This document shows positions 1 to 8,297 of a DNA stretch of 34,773 nucleotides, in pieces. A model generated the notes under the pieces. That model did not search any database and was not told where the DNA came from. It saw nothing but the letters and a program-made list of their open reading frames with translations. Position 1 is the first letter of the stretch. Each line of letters opens with the position of its first letter. This DNA is from Flavobacteriales bacterium UBA958. GTDB lineage: Bacteria > Bacteroidota > Bacteroidia > Flavobacteriales_D > Crocinitomicaceae. A program made the position numbers and the translations under genes. The stretch lies in the NCBI GenBank assembly GCA_002293045.1, contig DBCM01000046.1, positions 1-34,773 on the forward strand. Reading direction: 5' to 3'.

Positions 1-370
1 ACCCCGTGGTAAATACCATGGATATGATGTGTTTACGTGGCTTGATGCTCCGGTATCTCACCTGTTTTCAACCTTTGAGTCGATGCCTTTTCCTATTCAT
101 TGGATTTGTACGCTGGATTATTTTAATGTTGTTGTTGATTCAGCGCATGCACAATTTCCCAATGTAAAAGGGGTGTATTTACTCGACGGCATGGCACCAT
201 CTCAGGTCATCAATGCTGATTGTCAAGAGGTTGATTCCGTTTCTTCAGCCCTCAGCCAACCCGATTTAATCGGGGGTAAAGGAATAATTATGTTAACCGG
301 TTGCGGCGCACAAGGATTGGATGCAATCAATGAAATGGCGCTGATTTTAAAAACCATTCACGGGATATGA
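1..370 (+). CDS. C-terminal part of a MurD-like ligase (partial, divergent)
   Basis: The frame is open from the window edge and about 123 residues are visible. Its place directly before ftsW is where murD sits in dcw clusters. Laid by eye over the end of E. coli MurD (UDP-MurNAc-L-Ala:D-Glu ligase, cytoplasmic), the spacing agrees: HGYDVFTWLDAPVSHLFST falls on the HGVRWINDSKATNVGST region, NVKGVYLLDG on the Rossmann-like strand, and GIIMLTGCGAQGLD on the VLLSPACASLD loop. The usual DSKATN and SPACAS residues are mostly replaced, so it is either a very divergent MurD or a relative with lost or changed function. A GTG lies at 29, but the reading frame clearly begins upstream, so 29 is not taken as the start. 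The stop overlaps the ftsW ATG (ATGA). The family call rests on position and weak similarity. Confidence 0.5.
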   Translation, partial: PRGKYHGYDVFTWLDAPVSHLFSTFESMPFPIHWICTLDYFNVVVDSAHAQFPNVKGVYLLDGMAPSQVINADCQEVDSVSSALSQPDLIGGKGIIMLTGCGAQGLDAINEMALILKTIHGI

Positions 371-1527
371 AGGATTTATTTGTAAAATACCTAAAAGGCG
401 ATATGGTTATTTGGGTGATTACCCTTTTGCTGCTCGCCTTGTCTATTGTAACAGTGTATAGTTTTGTTCCAATTCTGGTTAAAATGGAAGGAGGCACCCC
501 GTTTCGCTATCTGTTTAAACACCTTATTTATATCGTTCTTGGTTTTTCTAGCATTTACACCATTCACCGCATCGACCCAAAGTACATCAGCCAAATTGCC
601 AAGTTTAGTTACTTTTTTGCGATTGCTTTATTGATCTTTACCTTCCTTTTTGGTAAAGAAATTAACGGTGCTGGAAGGTGGGTTCAAATCCCCATCATTG
701 GATTAACCTTTCAGTCTTCAGATTTTGCGAAACTGGCTTTGTTTTTATACCTGTCCAAGCTATTGGTGCGCAAGAAAGATAAATTGAATAACTGGAAGGA
801 AGGGATTTTTCCGCTGATGGCTCCCATAGTTATTATCTGTGCCCTTATTTTTAAGGACAACCTTTCCACGGCCTTGTTGCTTTTCATGCTCTCCATGGCG
901 GTGTTGTTTATCGGACAAGTACCCTTTTCAAAGTTAGCAACTATGGGAATGGTTGGGATAGGATTGTTGTTGTTTATCATTGGTGTGCATTCCGCATTAC
1001 CGAGCTTAAACATCCTTCCCCGCTATGAAACCTGGAAAAACAGGCTTACGAATACCATTACTACGGATCAAAATGTGCTTGAAAATGCACAAGCATTGGA
1101 TGCGAGAAGAGCGATTCATGCGGGATCGTGGTTTGGTACGGGTGTGGGCGACGGGAAATTAAAAGAGTATATTCCAGAAGCGTATGCCGATTTCTATTAT
1201 GCGAGCTTTGTTGAAGAATTCGGTGCCGTTTCCGCAATATTGTTAACCTTTTTGTATTTAGTACTCCTGTACCGGATTATTCGCATCGCCTTAAAATCCG
1301 ACAACCTTTTTGAAACGTATGTTTCCATGGCTATTGGATTGCATTTACTTGCTCAAGCAAGCATTAATATGTTGGTGTGTACTGGGGTATTTCCAGTTAC
1401 CGGACAAAATATGCCCTTTTTAGCAATGGGGGGTTCCGCCCTGATTATGGCCTGCGTTTCTATAGGAATTGTTCAGTCGTTTGCCGTGAAACAACAAGTA
1501 AGTAAACCCATAAGCGAAGAAGCATAA
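367..1527 (+). CDS. ftsW: FtsW, SEDS-family peptidoglycan glycosyltransferase
   Basis: This is a 386-residue polytopic membrane protein of the SEDS family. It polymerises lipid II into septal glycan together with a class B penicillin-binding protein. Visible family marks are GAGRWVQIP followed by QSSDFAKL in the first third, DNLSTALLLF in the middle, and the late periplasmic-loop motif GVGDGKLKEYIPEAYADF, whose Asp aligns with the essential loop Asp of FtsW/RodA. The glutamate usual in the QPSE motif of other phyla is Asp here. The ATG overlaps the previous stop by four bases and murG begins five bases after the ftsW stop, so translation is probably coupled within the dcw operon. RodA is the alternative, but the position between the MurD-like gene and murG favours FtsW. 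Confidence 0.93.
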   Translation: MKDLFVKYLKGDMVIWVITLLLLALSIVTVYSFVPILVKMEGGTPFRYLFKHLIYIVLGFSSIYTIHRIDPKYISQIAKFSYFFAIALLIFTFLFGKEINGAGRWVQIPIIGLTFQSSDFAKLALFLYLSKLLVRKKDKLNNWKEGIFPLMAPIVIICALIFKDNLSTALLLFMLSMAVLFIGQVPFSKLATMGMVGIGLLLFIIGVHSALPSLNILPRYETWKNRLTNTITTDQNVLENAQALDARRAIHAGSWFGTGVGDGKLKEYIPEAYADFYYASFVEEFGAVSAILLTFLYLVLLYRIIRIALKSDNLFETYVSMAIGLHLLAQASINMLVCTGVFPVTGQNMPFLAMGGSALIMACVSIGIVQSFAVKQQVSKPISEEA

Positions 1528-1532
1528 AGTAT

Positions 1533-2627
1533 ATGAAAAGAGTCATAATTTCTGGCGGTGGAACTGGGGGGCATATTTATCCCGCCCTTGCCATTGCGGA
1601 TGCCCTCAAGGCGCAGCATCCTGGGATTGACATTCTCTTTGTTGGTGCTCATGGAAAAATGGAAATGGAAAAAGTTCCCCAAGCAGGTTATGCCATCAAA
1701 GGCCTATATATTGCCGGGTTCAATCGAAAGCAATTATTGAAGAATGTGTTTCTTCCGTTCAAGGTGTTGCGCAGTTTGTTTGCAGCGCGATCTATCCTCA
1801 GTGCTTTCAAACCAGAATTGGTCATTGGAGTTGGGGGCTATGCGAGTGGTCCTACGCTTCAAGTGGCAAATTGGCTCAGGATTCCTACCTTAATTCAGGA
1901 GCAAAATTCGTTTCCCGGGAAAACAAACTTGCTTTTAGCTAAAAAAGCCAAAGCGATTTGTGTTGCCTATCCCCAAATGGAACGCTTTTTCCCAAAAGAG
2001 GTAATTCACCTTACCGGGAATCCCGTGCGTCAAGACCTCATACATGGAGTGCCCAACAAGCAAGAGGCTTATGCCTTTTATTCCTTAAACCCCTCCTTGA
2101 AAACGGTTTTTATTATGGGCGGTTCCTTAGGCGCAAAGTCCATGAATACTGCGGTCGTAAAGGAGTTAGAGCAATTAAAACACGCGAACATTCAAGTGTT
2201 GTGGCAATGTGGGAAAGGATATTATGAGCAGTTGAAGGAATTGCCTTTGTCAACAAACATTCATCTTTTACCCTTTATTGAACGGATGGATTACGCCTAT
2301 GCCGTGGCAGATATTATTGTTTCCCGCGCAGGGGCTACTTCAATCTCTGAACTAACACTCGTTGGGAAACCGTGTATTTTGGTTCCTTCTCCCAATGTAA
2401 CGGAAGACCACCAAACAAAAAATGCCACAGCATTATCCTCAATAAATGCTGCAATCTTAGTTCCGGACGCACAGGTTTTAGAAAAGCTATGGCCCACTGT
2501 TCATGCAACGCTTGACGATTCAAATTCAACGGCCTTGCTTGCTCAACAGATTAAAACATTAGCCTTACCTCATGCCACGGAACATATCGTATCTATTTGT
2601 AATCAGCTGATAAGCCATGAACCATAA
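1533..2627 (+). CDS. murG: MurG, UDP-GlcNAc:lipid I N-acetylglucosaminyltransferase
   Basis: The 364-residue product is a full-length MurG. It transfers GlcNAc from UDP-GlcNAc to lipid I on the cytoplasmic face of the membrane, making lipid II for FtsW and the penicillin-binding proteins. Visible signatures are the N-terminal GGGTGGHIYPALAIA loop (residues about 8-22), IQEQNSFPGKTN, the interdomain IMGGSLGAKSMN, and the UDP-GlcNAc-binding SRAGATSISEL with PCILVPSP after it. It follows ftsW after five bases and its last 11 bases overlap the start of murC, which is typical of tightly coupled dcw genes. Nothing looks truncated. Confidence 0.97.
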   Translation: MKRVIISGGGTGGHIYPALAIADALKAQHPGIDILFVGAHGKMEMEKVPQAGYAIKGLYIAGFNRKQLLKNVFLPFKVLRSLFAARSILSAFKPELVIGVGGYASGPTLQVANWLRIPTLIQEQNSFPGKTNLLLAKKAKAICVAYPQMERFFPKEVIHLTGNPVRQDLIHGVPNKQEAYAFYSLNPSLKTVFIMGGSLGAKSMNTAVVKELEQLKHANIQVLWQCGKGYYEQLKELPLSTNIHLLPFIERMDYAYAVADIIVSRAGATSISELTLVGKPCILVPSPNVTEDHQTKNATALSSINAAILVPDAQVLEKLWPTVHATLDDSNSTALLAQQIKTLALPHATEHIVSICNQLISHEP

Positions 2628-3987
2628 AGACCAGGTGATTTTTTTTGTTGGAATTGGGGGCATTGGAATGTCTGCCTTAGCGAGATATTTTCTATCTAAA
2701 GGGAATACTGTATACGGCTATGATAAAATGCGAAGTGAGTTAACCGACGCCTTATCCGCCGAAGGAGCAATGATTACGTATGAAGATGCATGGCAAGCCT
2801 TTGACTTGATTGACGCCCAATCTACCCTGGTGATTTATACGCCAGCGATAAGCGAAGAGAATCAGTGGTTAAGCACCTTTAAAAAGCAAGGATTTAGAAT
2901 GCTCAAACGAGCTCAGGCCCTCGGAGAAATCACCCGAAGCTCTAAAGGACTCTGTGTTGCTGGAACCCATGGGAAATCGACCACGTCTGCCATGTTGGCA
3001 TTTTTACTGCATAATACATCGCTTGGGTGCAGTGCGTTTTTAGGAGCCATTGCAACAAATTTCCAAAATAATGTATTGATCAATCCCCTTGCTTCCTACA
3101 CCGTAATTGAGGCAGACGAATACGATCGTTCTTTTTTGAATTTATCTCCTTACGCCTCCATCATTACCAACATCGACCCGGACCATTTAGACATATACGA
3201 GTCTGAGGATAAATTTAAGGAGGGCTTTCGGCAATATGCCCTAAAAATTGATCCGAATGGGGTCTTGATTTTAAAGGAAGGCCTTCAGGTAAATGCCTTG
3301 TGTAAAAAGAAAACATACGCGCTAAATTCGGATACCGCAGATTATACTGCTCGGAATTTAAGAGAAACCATGAATGGGGCTTGTTTTGATTTTTACACCC
3401 CTTCAGGCATATATGAAGACGTCTGCATTGGTATAAATGGTGGACATAATGTAGAAAACGCAATTGCTGCCTTGGCACTTTGTGATTATATCGGAGCATC
3501 CATGGAGGATGTATTGGCTTCTTTTCAACATTTTAAAGGGATCAAACGGAGGTTTGAAAAAATATATTCGGGAAAAAACATCCAATTCATTGATGATTAT
3601 GCCCACCATCCGACGGAAATTAATCGCTTGATTTCATCCGTTCGCTTGATGTTCCCGAACACGCCGATTACCGGTATTTTTCAACCCCACTTATTTTCGC
3701 GTACGCGAGATTTCGGCGATGCATTTGCCCATGAATTGGCTCAGTTGGATACCGTTATTGTGTTGCCTATTTATCCAGCAAGGGAATTGCCAATTCAAGG
3801 AATTAATTCCGATTGGTTATTTCAAAAAATTAAAAATCCAAACAAACATTTAATGAGTCCCTCCGAATTGCTTGCGTTCCTGCGGACCAATTCCCACGGA
3901 GTGCTGTTAACCATCGGTGCGGGAGATATTGACCGTATGGTTCTTCCAATTAAAGAGTTGCTCACCATTAATGACACCACCCTATGA
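2617..3987 (+). CDS. murC: MurC, UDP-N-acetylmuramate:L-alanine ligase
   Basis: This 456-residue cytoplasmic ligase adds L-Ala to UDP-MurNAc with ATP, the first peptide step of peptidoglycan synthesis. All expected MurC signatures are present in order: the N-terminal Rossmann motif GIGGIGMSALA, the P-loop GTHGKSTTSAM (about residues 116-126), EADEYDRSF, NIDPDHLDIYES, the nucleotide-contact INGGHNVENAIAA, and the C-terminal FIDDYAHHPTEI. Its intact motifs contrast with the degraded MurD-like end at the left edge. It overlaps murG by 11 bases and ftsQ by four (ATGA). Length is normal for the family. Confidence 0.97.
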   Translation: MNHKDQVIFFVGIGGIGMSALARYFLSKGNTVYGYDKMRSELTDALSAEGAMITYEDAWQAFDLIDAQSTLVIYTPAISEENQWLSTFKKQGFRMLKRAQALGEITRSSKGLCVAGTHGKSTTSAMLAFLLHNTSLGCSAFLGAIATNFQNNVLINPLASYTVIEADEYDRSFLNLSPYASIITNIDPDHLDIYESEDKFKEGFRQYALKIDPNGVLILKEGLQVNALCKKKTYALNSDTADYTARNLRETMNGACFDFYTPSGIYEDVCIGINGGHNVENAIAALALCDYIGASMEDVLASFQHFKGIKRRFEKIYSGKNIQFIDDYAHHPTEINRLISSVRLMFPNTPITGIFQPHLFSRTRDFGDAFAHELAQLDTVIVLPIYPARELPIQGINSDWLFQKIKNPNKHLMSPSELLAFLRTNSHGVLLTIGAGDIDRMVLPIKELLTINDTTL

Positions 3988-4790
3988 AAAAATGGTTAAA
4001 AATAAGCCTGCTCAGCGTGTTGGCGTTAATGGTTTTGGTGCTTTGGTTCCTTGGGAGAAATGCGGAACAGCAGCGTCCTATGAAAACGCCCGAATTACTG
4101 GTACATGTAGAGGGTGCAGACGCCTTGTTGAATGAAACAGAACTCTACCACAGAATTTTGAGTGAACATTGGTTTGTCCCCAAGCAACGAAGCGAATCTT
4201 TGGATGTGCGAAAGATTGAACGCGAAATCCGTCGAATGGAAGAAGTAAACAAGGTGCGAGTTTTTAAAATGTTGGGGGGAAATTGGAAAATAGAGGTTTG
4301 GTTAAGAAAACCCATCGCCCGAATTTTTGCAAAAAATGGAAAATCTTATTACCTCGATTCGGACGGAGTTACAATAACAAAATCTCAGTTGCACACGGCA
4401 AACCTCCTACTGTTCTCGGGAGAAATCAATGAGCCCCTATTTCGTCAGGATGCAATAAAAATTATTAACAACGATTCATTGAAAAATATTCGAAAACTAG
4501 ATGAAATCTATCGTATTTCAAATTATGTTTGTAAGGATCCGATGTTGCGCGCCCTGATAGGTCAAGTTTATTTGGAACGAGGTGGAGAATTTGTGTTGAC
4601 ACCATTGGTAGGGGACTTTAAAATTAGATTTGGGACAGCCTATTCAGAAGAGCAAGTAAAAGACAAATTTACGCGCCTTAAGATTTTTTACAAAGAAGGC
4701 TTACCGTATGAGGGCTGGGAGAAATATTCGGAAATTAATTTAATGTATGATGGACAAATCGTTTGCCGAAACAGGAACAAAGTTGAATAA
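3984..4790 (+). CDS. ftsQ: FtsQ/DivIB-type cell division protein
   Basis: This 268-residue bitopic protein has a short cytoplasmic start (MKKWLK), one membrane helix (about residues 6-24) and a periplasmic part. The periplasmic part begins like a POTRA domain (LLVHVEGADALLNETEL, then an EIRRMEEVNKVRVFK segment) and continues into a FtsQ-type beta domain (RKPIARIFAKNGKSYYLD). FtsQ links early and late divisome proteins. Sequence similarity across phyla is low, so position between murC and ftsA weighs heavily in the call. The ATG overlaps the murC stop, and the 3' end overlaps the annotated ftsA start by 44 bases. The C-terminal INLMYDGQIVC segment has the look of the family's last strand, which argues that the overlap is real. 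Confidence 0.88.
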   Translation: MKKWLKISLLSVLALMVLVLWFLGRNAEQQRPMKTPELLVHVEGADALLNETELYHRILSEHWFVPKQRSESLDVRKIEREIRRMEEVNKVRVFKMLGGNWKIEVWLRKPIARIFAKNGKSYYLDSDGVTITKSQLHTANLLLFSGEINEPLFRQDAIKIINNDSLKNIRKLDEIYRISNYVCKDPMLRALIGQVYLERGGEFVLTPLVGDFKIRFGTAYSEEQVKDKFTRLKIFYKEGLPYEGWEKYSEINLMYDGQIVCRNRNKVE

Positions 4791-6099
4791 TAAAGGGCCA
4801 AAAGTGGTGGTTGGTTTAGATATTGGCACCACGAAAATTGCATGTTTTGTTGGAATTAAAAACGAACACGAGAAGATAGAAATCATCTCAATGGGGAAAA
4901 GTGAATCCCTAGGTGTCATGCGTGGTGTGGTTTCTAACATCGAGAAAACGGTACAATCCATCACACAAGCGGTTTCATTGGCCCAAGAACGGGTCTCTGG
5001 GAATTTAAAGATCAACAATGTGTATGTTGGCATTGCAGGACAACACATCAAGAGCATTCAAACCCGCGGCATTCATACCCGAAAAAATATCCTAGGCGAA
5101 ATATCCCAAAAGGATATTGATGCCCTGATTGATGACATGTATGCCATGGTGATGACTCCGGGGGAAGAGATTATAACCGTATTGCCTCAAGAGTATATTG
5201 TAGATAATGAACAAGGCATCAAAGATCCTGTCGGAATGACGGGAGTTCGTTTAGAAGCCAATTTCCACATCATTACAGGGCATGTTTCAAATGTTACAAA
5301 TATTAGAACCTGTGTGGAGCGTTCGGAATTAAGCATTAGCGCAATTGAACTGGAACCCATCGCCTCTGCACATGCGGTATTAAGCGATGAAGAGAAGGAA
5401 GCCGGAGTCGTGTTGGTAGATATCGGTGGAGGTACAACGGATGTGGCGATTTTCTATGACGGGTTGATTCGTCATACGGCGGTAATACCCTTTGGAGGTA
5501 ATGTGATTACCGAAGACATCCGCATGGGATGCAGAATCATGCAAAAGCAAGCAGAACGATTGAAAGTGCGTTTTGGTAGCGCATTGGTGAGTGAAAGTAA
5601 AGATCATGAAGTGGTTTGTATTCCTGGTTTAAAGGGAAGAGACGCGAAAGAGATTCGCTTATCCACCCTCGCAGGAATTATCCAAGCTAGAATGGAAGAA
5701 ATCATCGAGCTGGTTCGCGTTGAAATCCGTAATTCAGGGTTTGAAAAGAAAATTATCGGCGGCATTGTTGTAACGGGCGGCGGATCCCAATTGAAACATT
5801 TACCGCAGTTGTTTGAATATATTACTGGGCTTGACACACGGATCGGTTATCCCACCGAACACCTGGCGAATACCAATCAAATTGAGAACATTTCAAGTCC
5901 GATCTATGCAACAGGCATCGGATTGGTGTTGAAAGGTTTTGAACGAGAAGAGCGTGGAGATGCCACCGATGTAACTTCGAATGAAAGCGATATTCGCGGT
6001 CATGCCGACCCACGGAAAAAAGGAGCCTTCTTTTCAAAGGTTCTTTCGAGAGAAAATCTGAAAAAATTAGAAAACTTCTTCATGAAAGATGAAGATTAA
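4747..6099 (+). CDS. ftsA: FtsA, actin-like cell division protein
   Basis: This 450-residue actin/HSP70-fold ATPase tethers FtsZ to the inner membrane. The phosphate-1 motif VGLDIGTTKIACFVG lies near residues 22-36. Phosphate-2 is VLVDIGGGTTDVAIF and the adenosine motif is IVVTGGGSQLKHL. The C-terminal FFSKVLSRENLKKLENFF could be the amphipathic membrane-targeting helix. The start is uncertain: ATG codons at 4747 and 4750 lie inside ftsQ, and later in-frame TTG or GTG codons just upstream of the VGLDIG core would shorten or abolish the 44-base overlap. It precedes ftsZ by 21 bases, the conserved divisome pairing. Confidence 0.95.
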   Translation: MMDKSFAETGTKLNNKGPKVVVGLDIGTTKIACFVGIKNEHEKIEIISMGKSESLGVMRGVVSNIEKTVQSITQAVSLAQERVSGNLKINNVYVGIAGQHIKSIQTRGIHTRKNILGEISQKDIDALIDDMYAMVMTPGEEIITVLPQEYIVDNEQGIKDPVGMTGVRLEANFHIITGHVSNVTNIRTCVERSELSISAIELEPIASAHAVLSDEEKEAGVVLVDIGGGTTDVAIFYDGLIRHTAVIPFGGNVITEDIRMGCRIMQKQAERLKVRFGSALVSESKDHEVVCIPGLKGRDAKEIRLSTLAGIIQARMEEIIELVRVEIRNSGFEKKIIGGIVVTGGGSQLKHLPQLFEYITGLDTRIGYPTEHLANTNQIENISSPIYATGIGLVLKGFEREERGDATDVTSNESDIRGHADPRKKGAFFSKVLSRENLKKLENFFMKDED

Positions 6100-6120
6100 T
6101 AACCAGTTAAATAAAGTAAA

Positions 6121-7812
6121 ATGAACGAAATTTTTGACATCCCTAAAGATATGAATTCCATAATTAAAGTAATCGGCGTTGGCGGAGGAGGTAGTAATGC
6201 AGTGAATTTCATGTTTAATCAAGGCATTAAAGGAGTGGACTTTGTCGTTTGCAACACTGACCGTCAAGCCCTCGATATTTCACCCGTTCCGTATAAAATT
6301 CAATTAGGAAAAACACTCACCGAAGGTCGGGGTGCAGGGATGTTACCGGAAGTGGGTATGAATGCCGCTTTTGAGAACATCGAAGATTTGCGCGAGATTT
6401 TATCGAAAAACACCAAAATGGTGTTTGTAACTGCCGGAATGGGCGGTGGAACAGGTACAGGAGCAGCGCCCGTAATCGCACAAGTTGCCAAAGAATTGGG
6501 AATCTTAACGGTTGGAATTGTTACGCTACCTTTTGACTTTGAAGGCAAAAAACGCAGGTTGCAAGCCGATGAGGGCTTAGAACGTTTGCGTCAGAATGTA
6601 GATACCTTGTTGGTGATCAATAATGAGAAATTGCGAACCATCGGTAAAAGCCTAACCCTTTCAGAAGCCTTTCAAAAAGCAGATAATATTTTGACCGTCG
6701 CTGCGAAAGGAATCGCTGAGGTTATTGCAGATACAGGTGTCATTAACGTAGATTTCAATGATGTAAATACTGTATTGAGAAACAGCGGTAGAGCGTTGAT
6801 GGGAAGTGCCGTTGCCAGTGGTGAAGGACGTGACCTTGAAGCGGTAAAAGCCGCCATGAACTCGCCATTGCTTAACGACCACGACATTCATGGGGCAAAA
6901 TACGTACTTCTGAACATCACATACGGCGACGAAGAGGTATTAATGGATGAAATCATGAATATTACCGACTTTATCCAAGGGGCTGCCGGAGAAAGTGCGG
7001 AAGTTATTTGGGGACATGGACATGATTCAACACTTGGTGATAACCTTTCCATTACCTTGGTAGCTACCGGGTTTTCTTCTCCTGAAGAACCAAACTATGT
7101 GCTTCCAGAACGTAAGGTTATGGATTTAGACGAAGAGCAGAAAAAAGAAATTACCGTTCCGATGTCTTCTCCGTTTGAGTCTAATACCATGACAGAAACC
7201 TTAAACAAAGATCCTTACCTTAAGCCTGTAGAGGATGTGGAACCAGTTCAAGCCACCCGTTCGGAGGAAGTAACTGAATCTACAAGCCCTGAAGTGAGTG
7301 CAGTTAATCATGAAGTGAAATTTGATTTATTTGACGATGAATCGCTAGAAGATACAAACACCTTGGCGCCTTCTTTGGAATGGGAAGTTCAACCAACGGT
7401 TCAACCAACGGTTCAACCAACGTTTGATTTTTCTTCTGAACCTGTGGCTTCGGTTACGCCGGTGCACGAGCCTGTCAATACCGTAGAACCTGGGGTGATT
7501 CGTCACCAGCTTGATGATGAGACCGAAGAAGCACCAAAGAATTACCGCATTCAGTCTACGGTGTTACCTGAAGAAATTGCAAGACGAAATGAAGAACGTG
7601 CCTTCAAAATTCAAGAAATAACTTCCCGAATTCAAAACGCGGAAAGCATTGCTGAATATGAATCTCAACCCGCCTACTTACGCCGTAATGTTGAAATTAA
7701 TGCTGAAAAACCTTCCCAAGAGAACAACATCAGCCGTTTCGGATTGTCCGGTAGCGGAAATGGGGATACAGGCTTGAGAAATAACAGCTATTTACACGAT
7801 AACGTAGACTAA
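6121..7812 (+). CDS. ftsZ: FtsZ, tubulin-like cell division GTPase
   Basis: The 563-residue protein forms the cytokinetic Z-ring. The GTPase core covers roughly residues 10-325, with GVGGGGSNAVN at the N-terminus, the tubulin signature MGGGTGTGAAP near residue 107, and NVDTLLVINNEKL. It continues into an unusually long acidic linker of nearly 200 residues, typical of Bacteroidota, that contains a VQPT repeat (residues about 423-434). The tail carries IARRNEERAFKIQEI, QPAYLRRNV (about 516-524) and the C-terminal NNSYLHDNVD, which resembles the flavobacterial FtsZ C-terminal peptide that binds FtsA. The yqeY ATG follows its stop after one base. Confidence 0.98.
   Translation: MNEIFDIPKDMNSIIKVIGVGGGGSNAVNFMFNQGIKGVDFVVCNTDRQALDISPVPYKIQLGKTLTEGRGAGMLPEVGMNAAFENIEDLREILSKNTKMVFVTAGMGGGTGTGAAPVIAQVAKELGILTVGIVTLPFDFEGKKRRLQADEGLERLRQNVDTLLVINNEKLRTIGKSLTLSEAFQKADNILTVAAKGIAEVIADTGVINVDFNDVNTVLRNSGRALMGSAVASGEGRDLEAVKAAMNSPLLNDHDIHGAKYVLLNITYGDEEVLMDEIMNITDFIQGAAGESAEVIWGHGHDSTLGDNLSITLVATGFSSPEEPNYVLPERKVMDLDEEQKKEITVPMSSPFESNTMTETLNKDPYLKPVEDVEPVQATRSEEVTESTSPEVSAVNHEVKFDLFDDESLEDTNTLAPSLEWEVQPTVQPTVQPTFDFSSEPVASVTPVHEPVNTVEPGVIRHQLDDETEEAPKNYRIQSTVLPEEIARRNEERAFKIQEITSRIQNAESIAEYESQPAYLRRNVEINAEKPSQENNISRFGLSGSGNGDTGLRNNSYLHDNVD
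7387..7422 (+). repeat. Three perfect 12-base tandem repeats in the FtsZ linker
   Basis: The unit gttcaaccaacg occurs three times head to tail without a mismatch and encodes VQPT-VQPT-VQPT. It keeps frame, so unit gain or loss would only change linker length. Perfect copies point to recent slippage expansion. Confidence 0.95.
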
Positions 7813-7813
7813 A

Positions 7814-8260
7814 ATGAGTATCGCTAGCACCATCAACGATCAAATTAAACAGGCCATGTTGGCCAAGGATAAGGATCGCTTAGCTGCCTTGAGAGATGTG
7901 AAATCTAAAATTTTGTTGGAAGCAACCTCTGGCAGTGGTTCTGAGGTTAGCGATGAAGTCGCCATGAAGATTTGTTTGAAATTATATAAACAACGCATGG
8001 AAACGTATGAATTATACATGGCTCAAGGTAGAGAAGACCTAGCGAGCGATGAATTGATTCAAGCCAAAGTCATTGAAGAGTTTTTGCCTAAACAATTATC
8101 CGAAGAGGAAATCAACGCGGAAATTAAAACAGCAATTGCCACCCTAGGAGTTACTGGTCCGCAGGACATGGGTAAATTAATGGGGCACCTTTCCGCAAAA
8201 TTATCGGGGAAAGCTGACGGTAAGCTGATCGCGTCTTTGGTGAAAGCAGCGTTGAGCTAA
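7814..8260 (+). CDS. GatB/YqeY domain protein
   Basis: This 148-residue cytoplasmic protein matches the YqeY family over its full length. It has a helical N-terminal half (MSIASTINDQIKQAMLAKDK, RLAALRDVKSKI), the mid-region LYKQRMETYELYMAQGRED, EFLPKQLSEEEI, and the C-terminal MGKLMGHLSAKLSGKADGKL, which resembles the tRNA-binding tail of GatB of the amidotransferase complex. The exact function of stand-alone YqeY is not established. It sits one base after ftsZ, an arrangement common in Bacteroidota, and appears to be the last gene of this dcw run, because a new promoter starts three bases after its stop. I see no terminator between them. Confidence 0.92.
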   Translation: MSIASTINDQIKQAMLAKDKDRLAALRDVKSKILLEATSGSGSEVSDEVAMKICLKLYKQRMETYELYMAQGREDLASDELIQAKVIEEFLPKQLSEEEINAEIKTAIATLGVTGPQDMGKLMGHLSAKLSGKADGKLIASLVKAALS

Positions 8261-8262
8261 TC

Positions 8263-8293
8263 TTGTTTTTTCTTATCGATTCTTTTACCTTTG
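8263..8293 (+). promoter_or_regulatory. Promoter of mtnBDC (TTG-N20-TACCTTTG)
   Basis: A -33 element TTG (8263-8265) and a -7 element TACCTTTG (8286-8293) are 20 bases apart, which fits the Bacteroidota primary sigma factor consensus. The box ends only four bases before the ATG at 8298, so the predicted transcript has essentially no 5' leader. Confidence 0.8.
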
Positions 8294-8297
8294 ACAC

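Noticed and set aside
8261..8297. A SAM riboswitch before the methionine salvage genes
   Set aside because: The gap is 37 bases and is filled by a promoter whose start site would fall at the ATG, so there is no room for a riboswitch.
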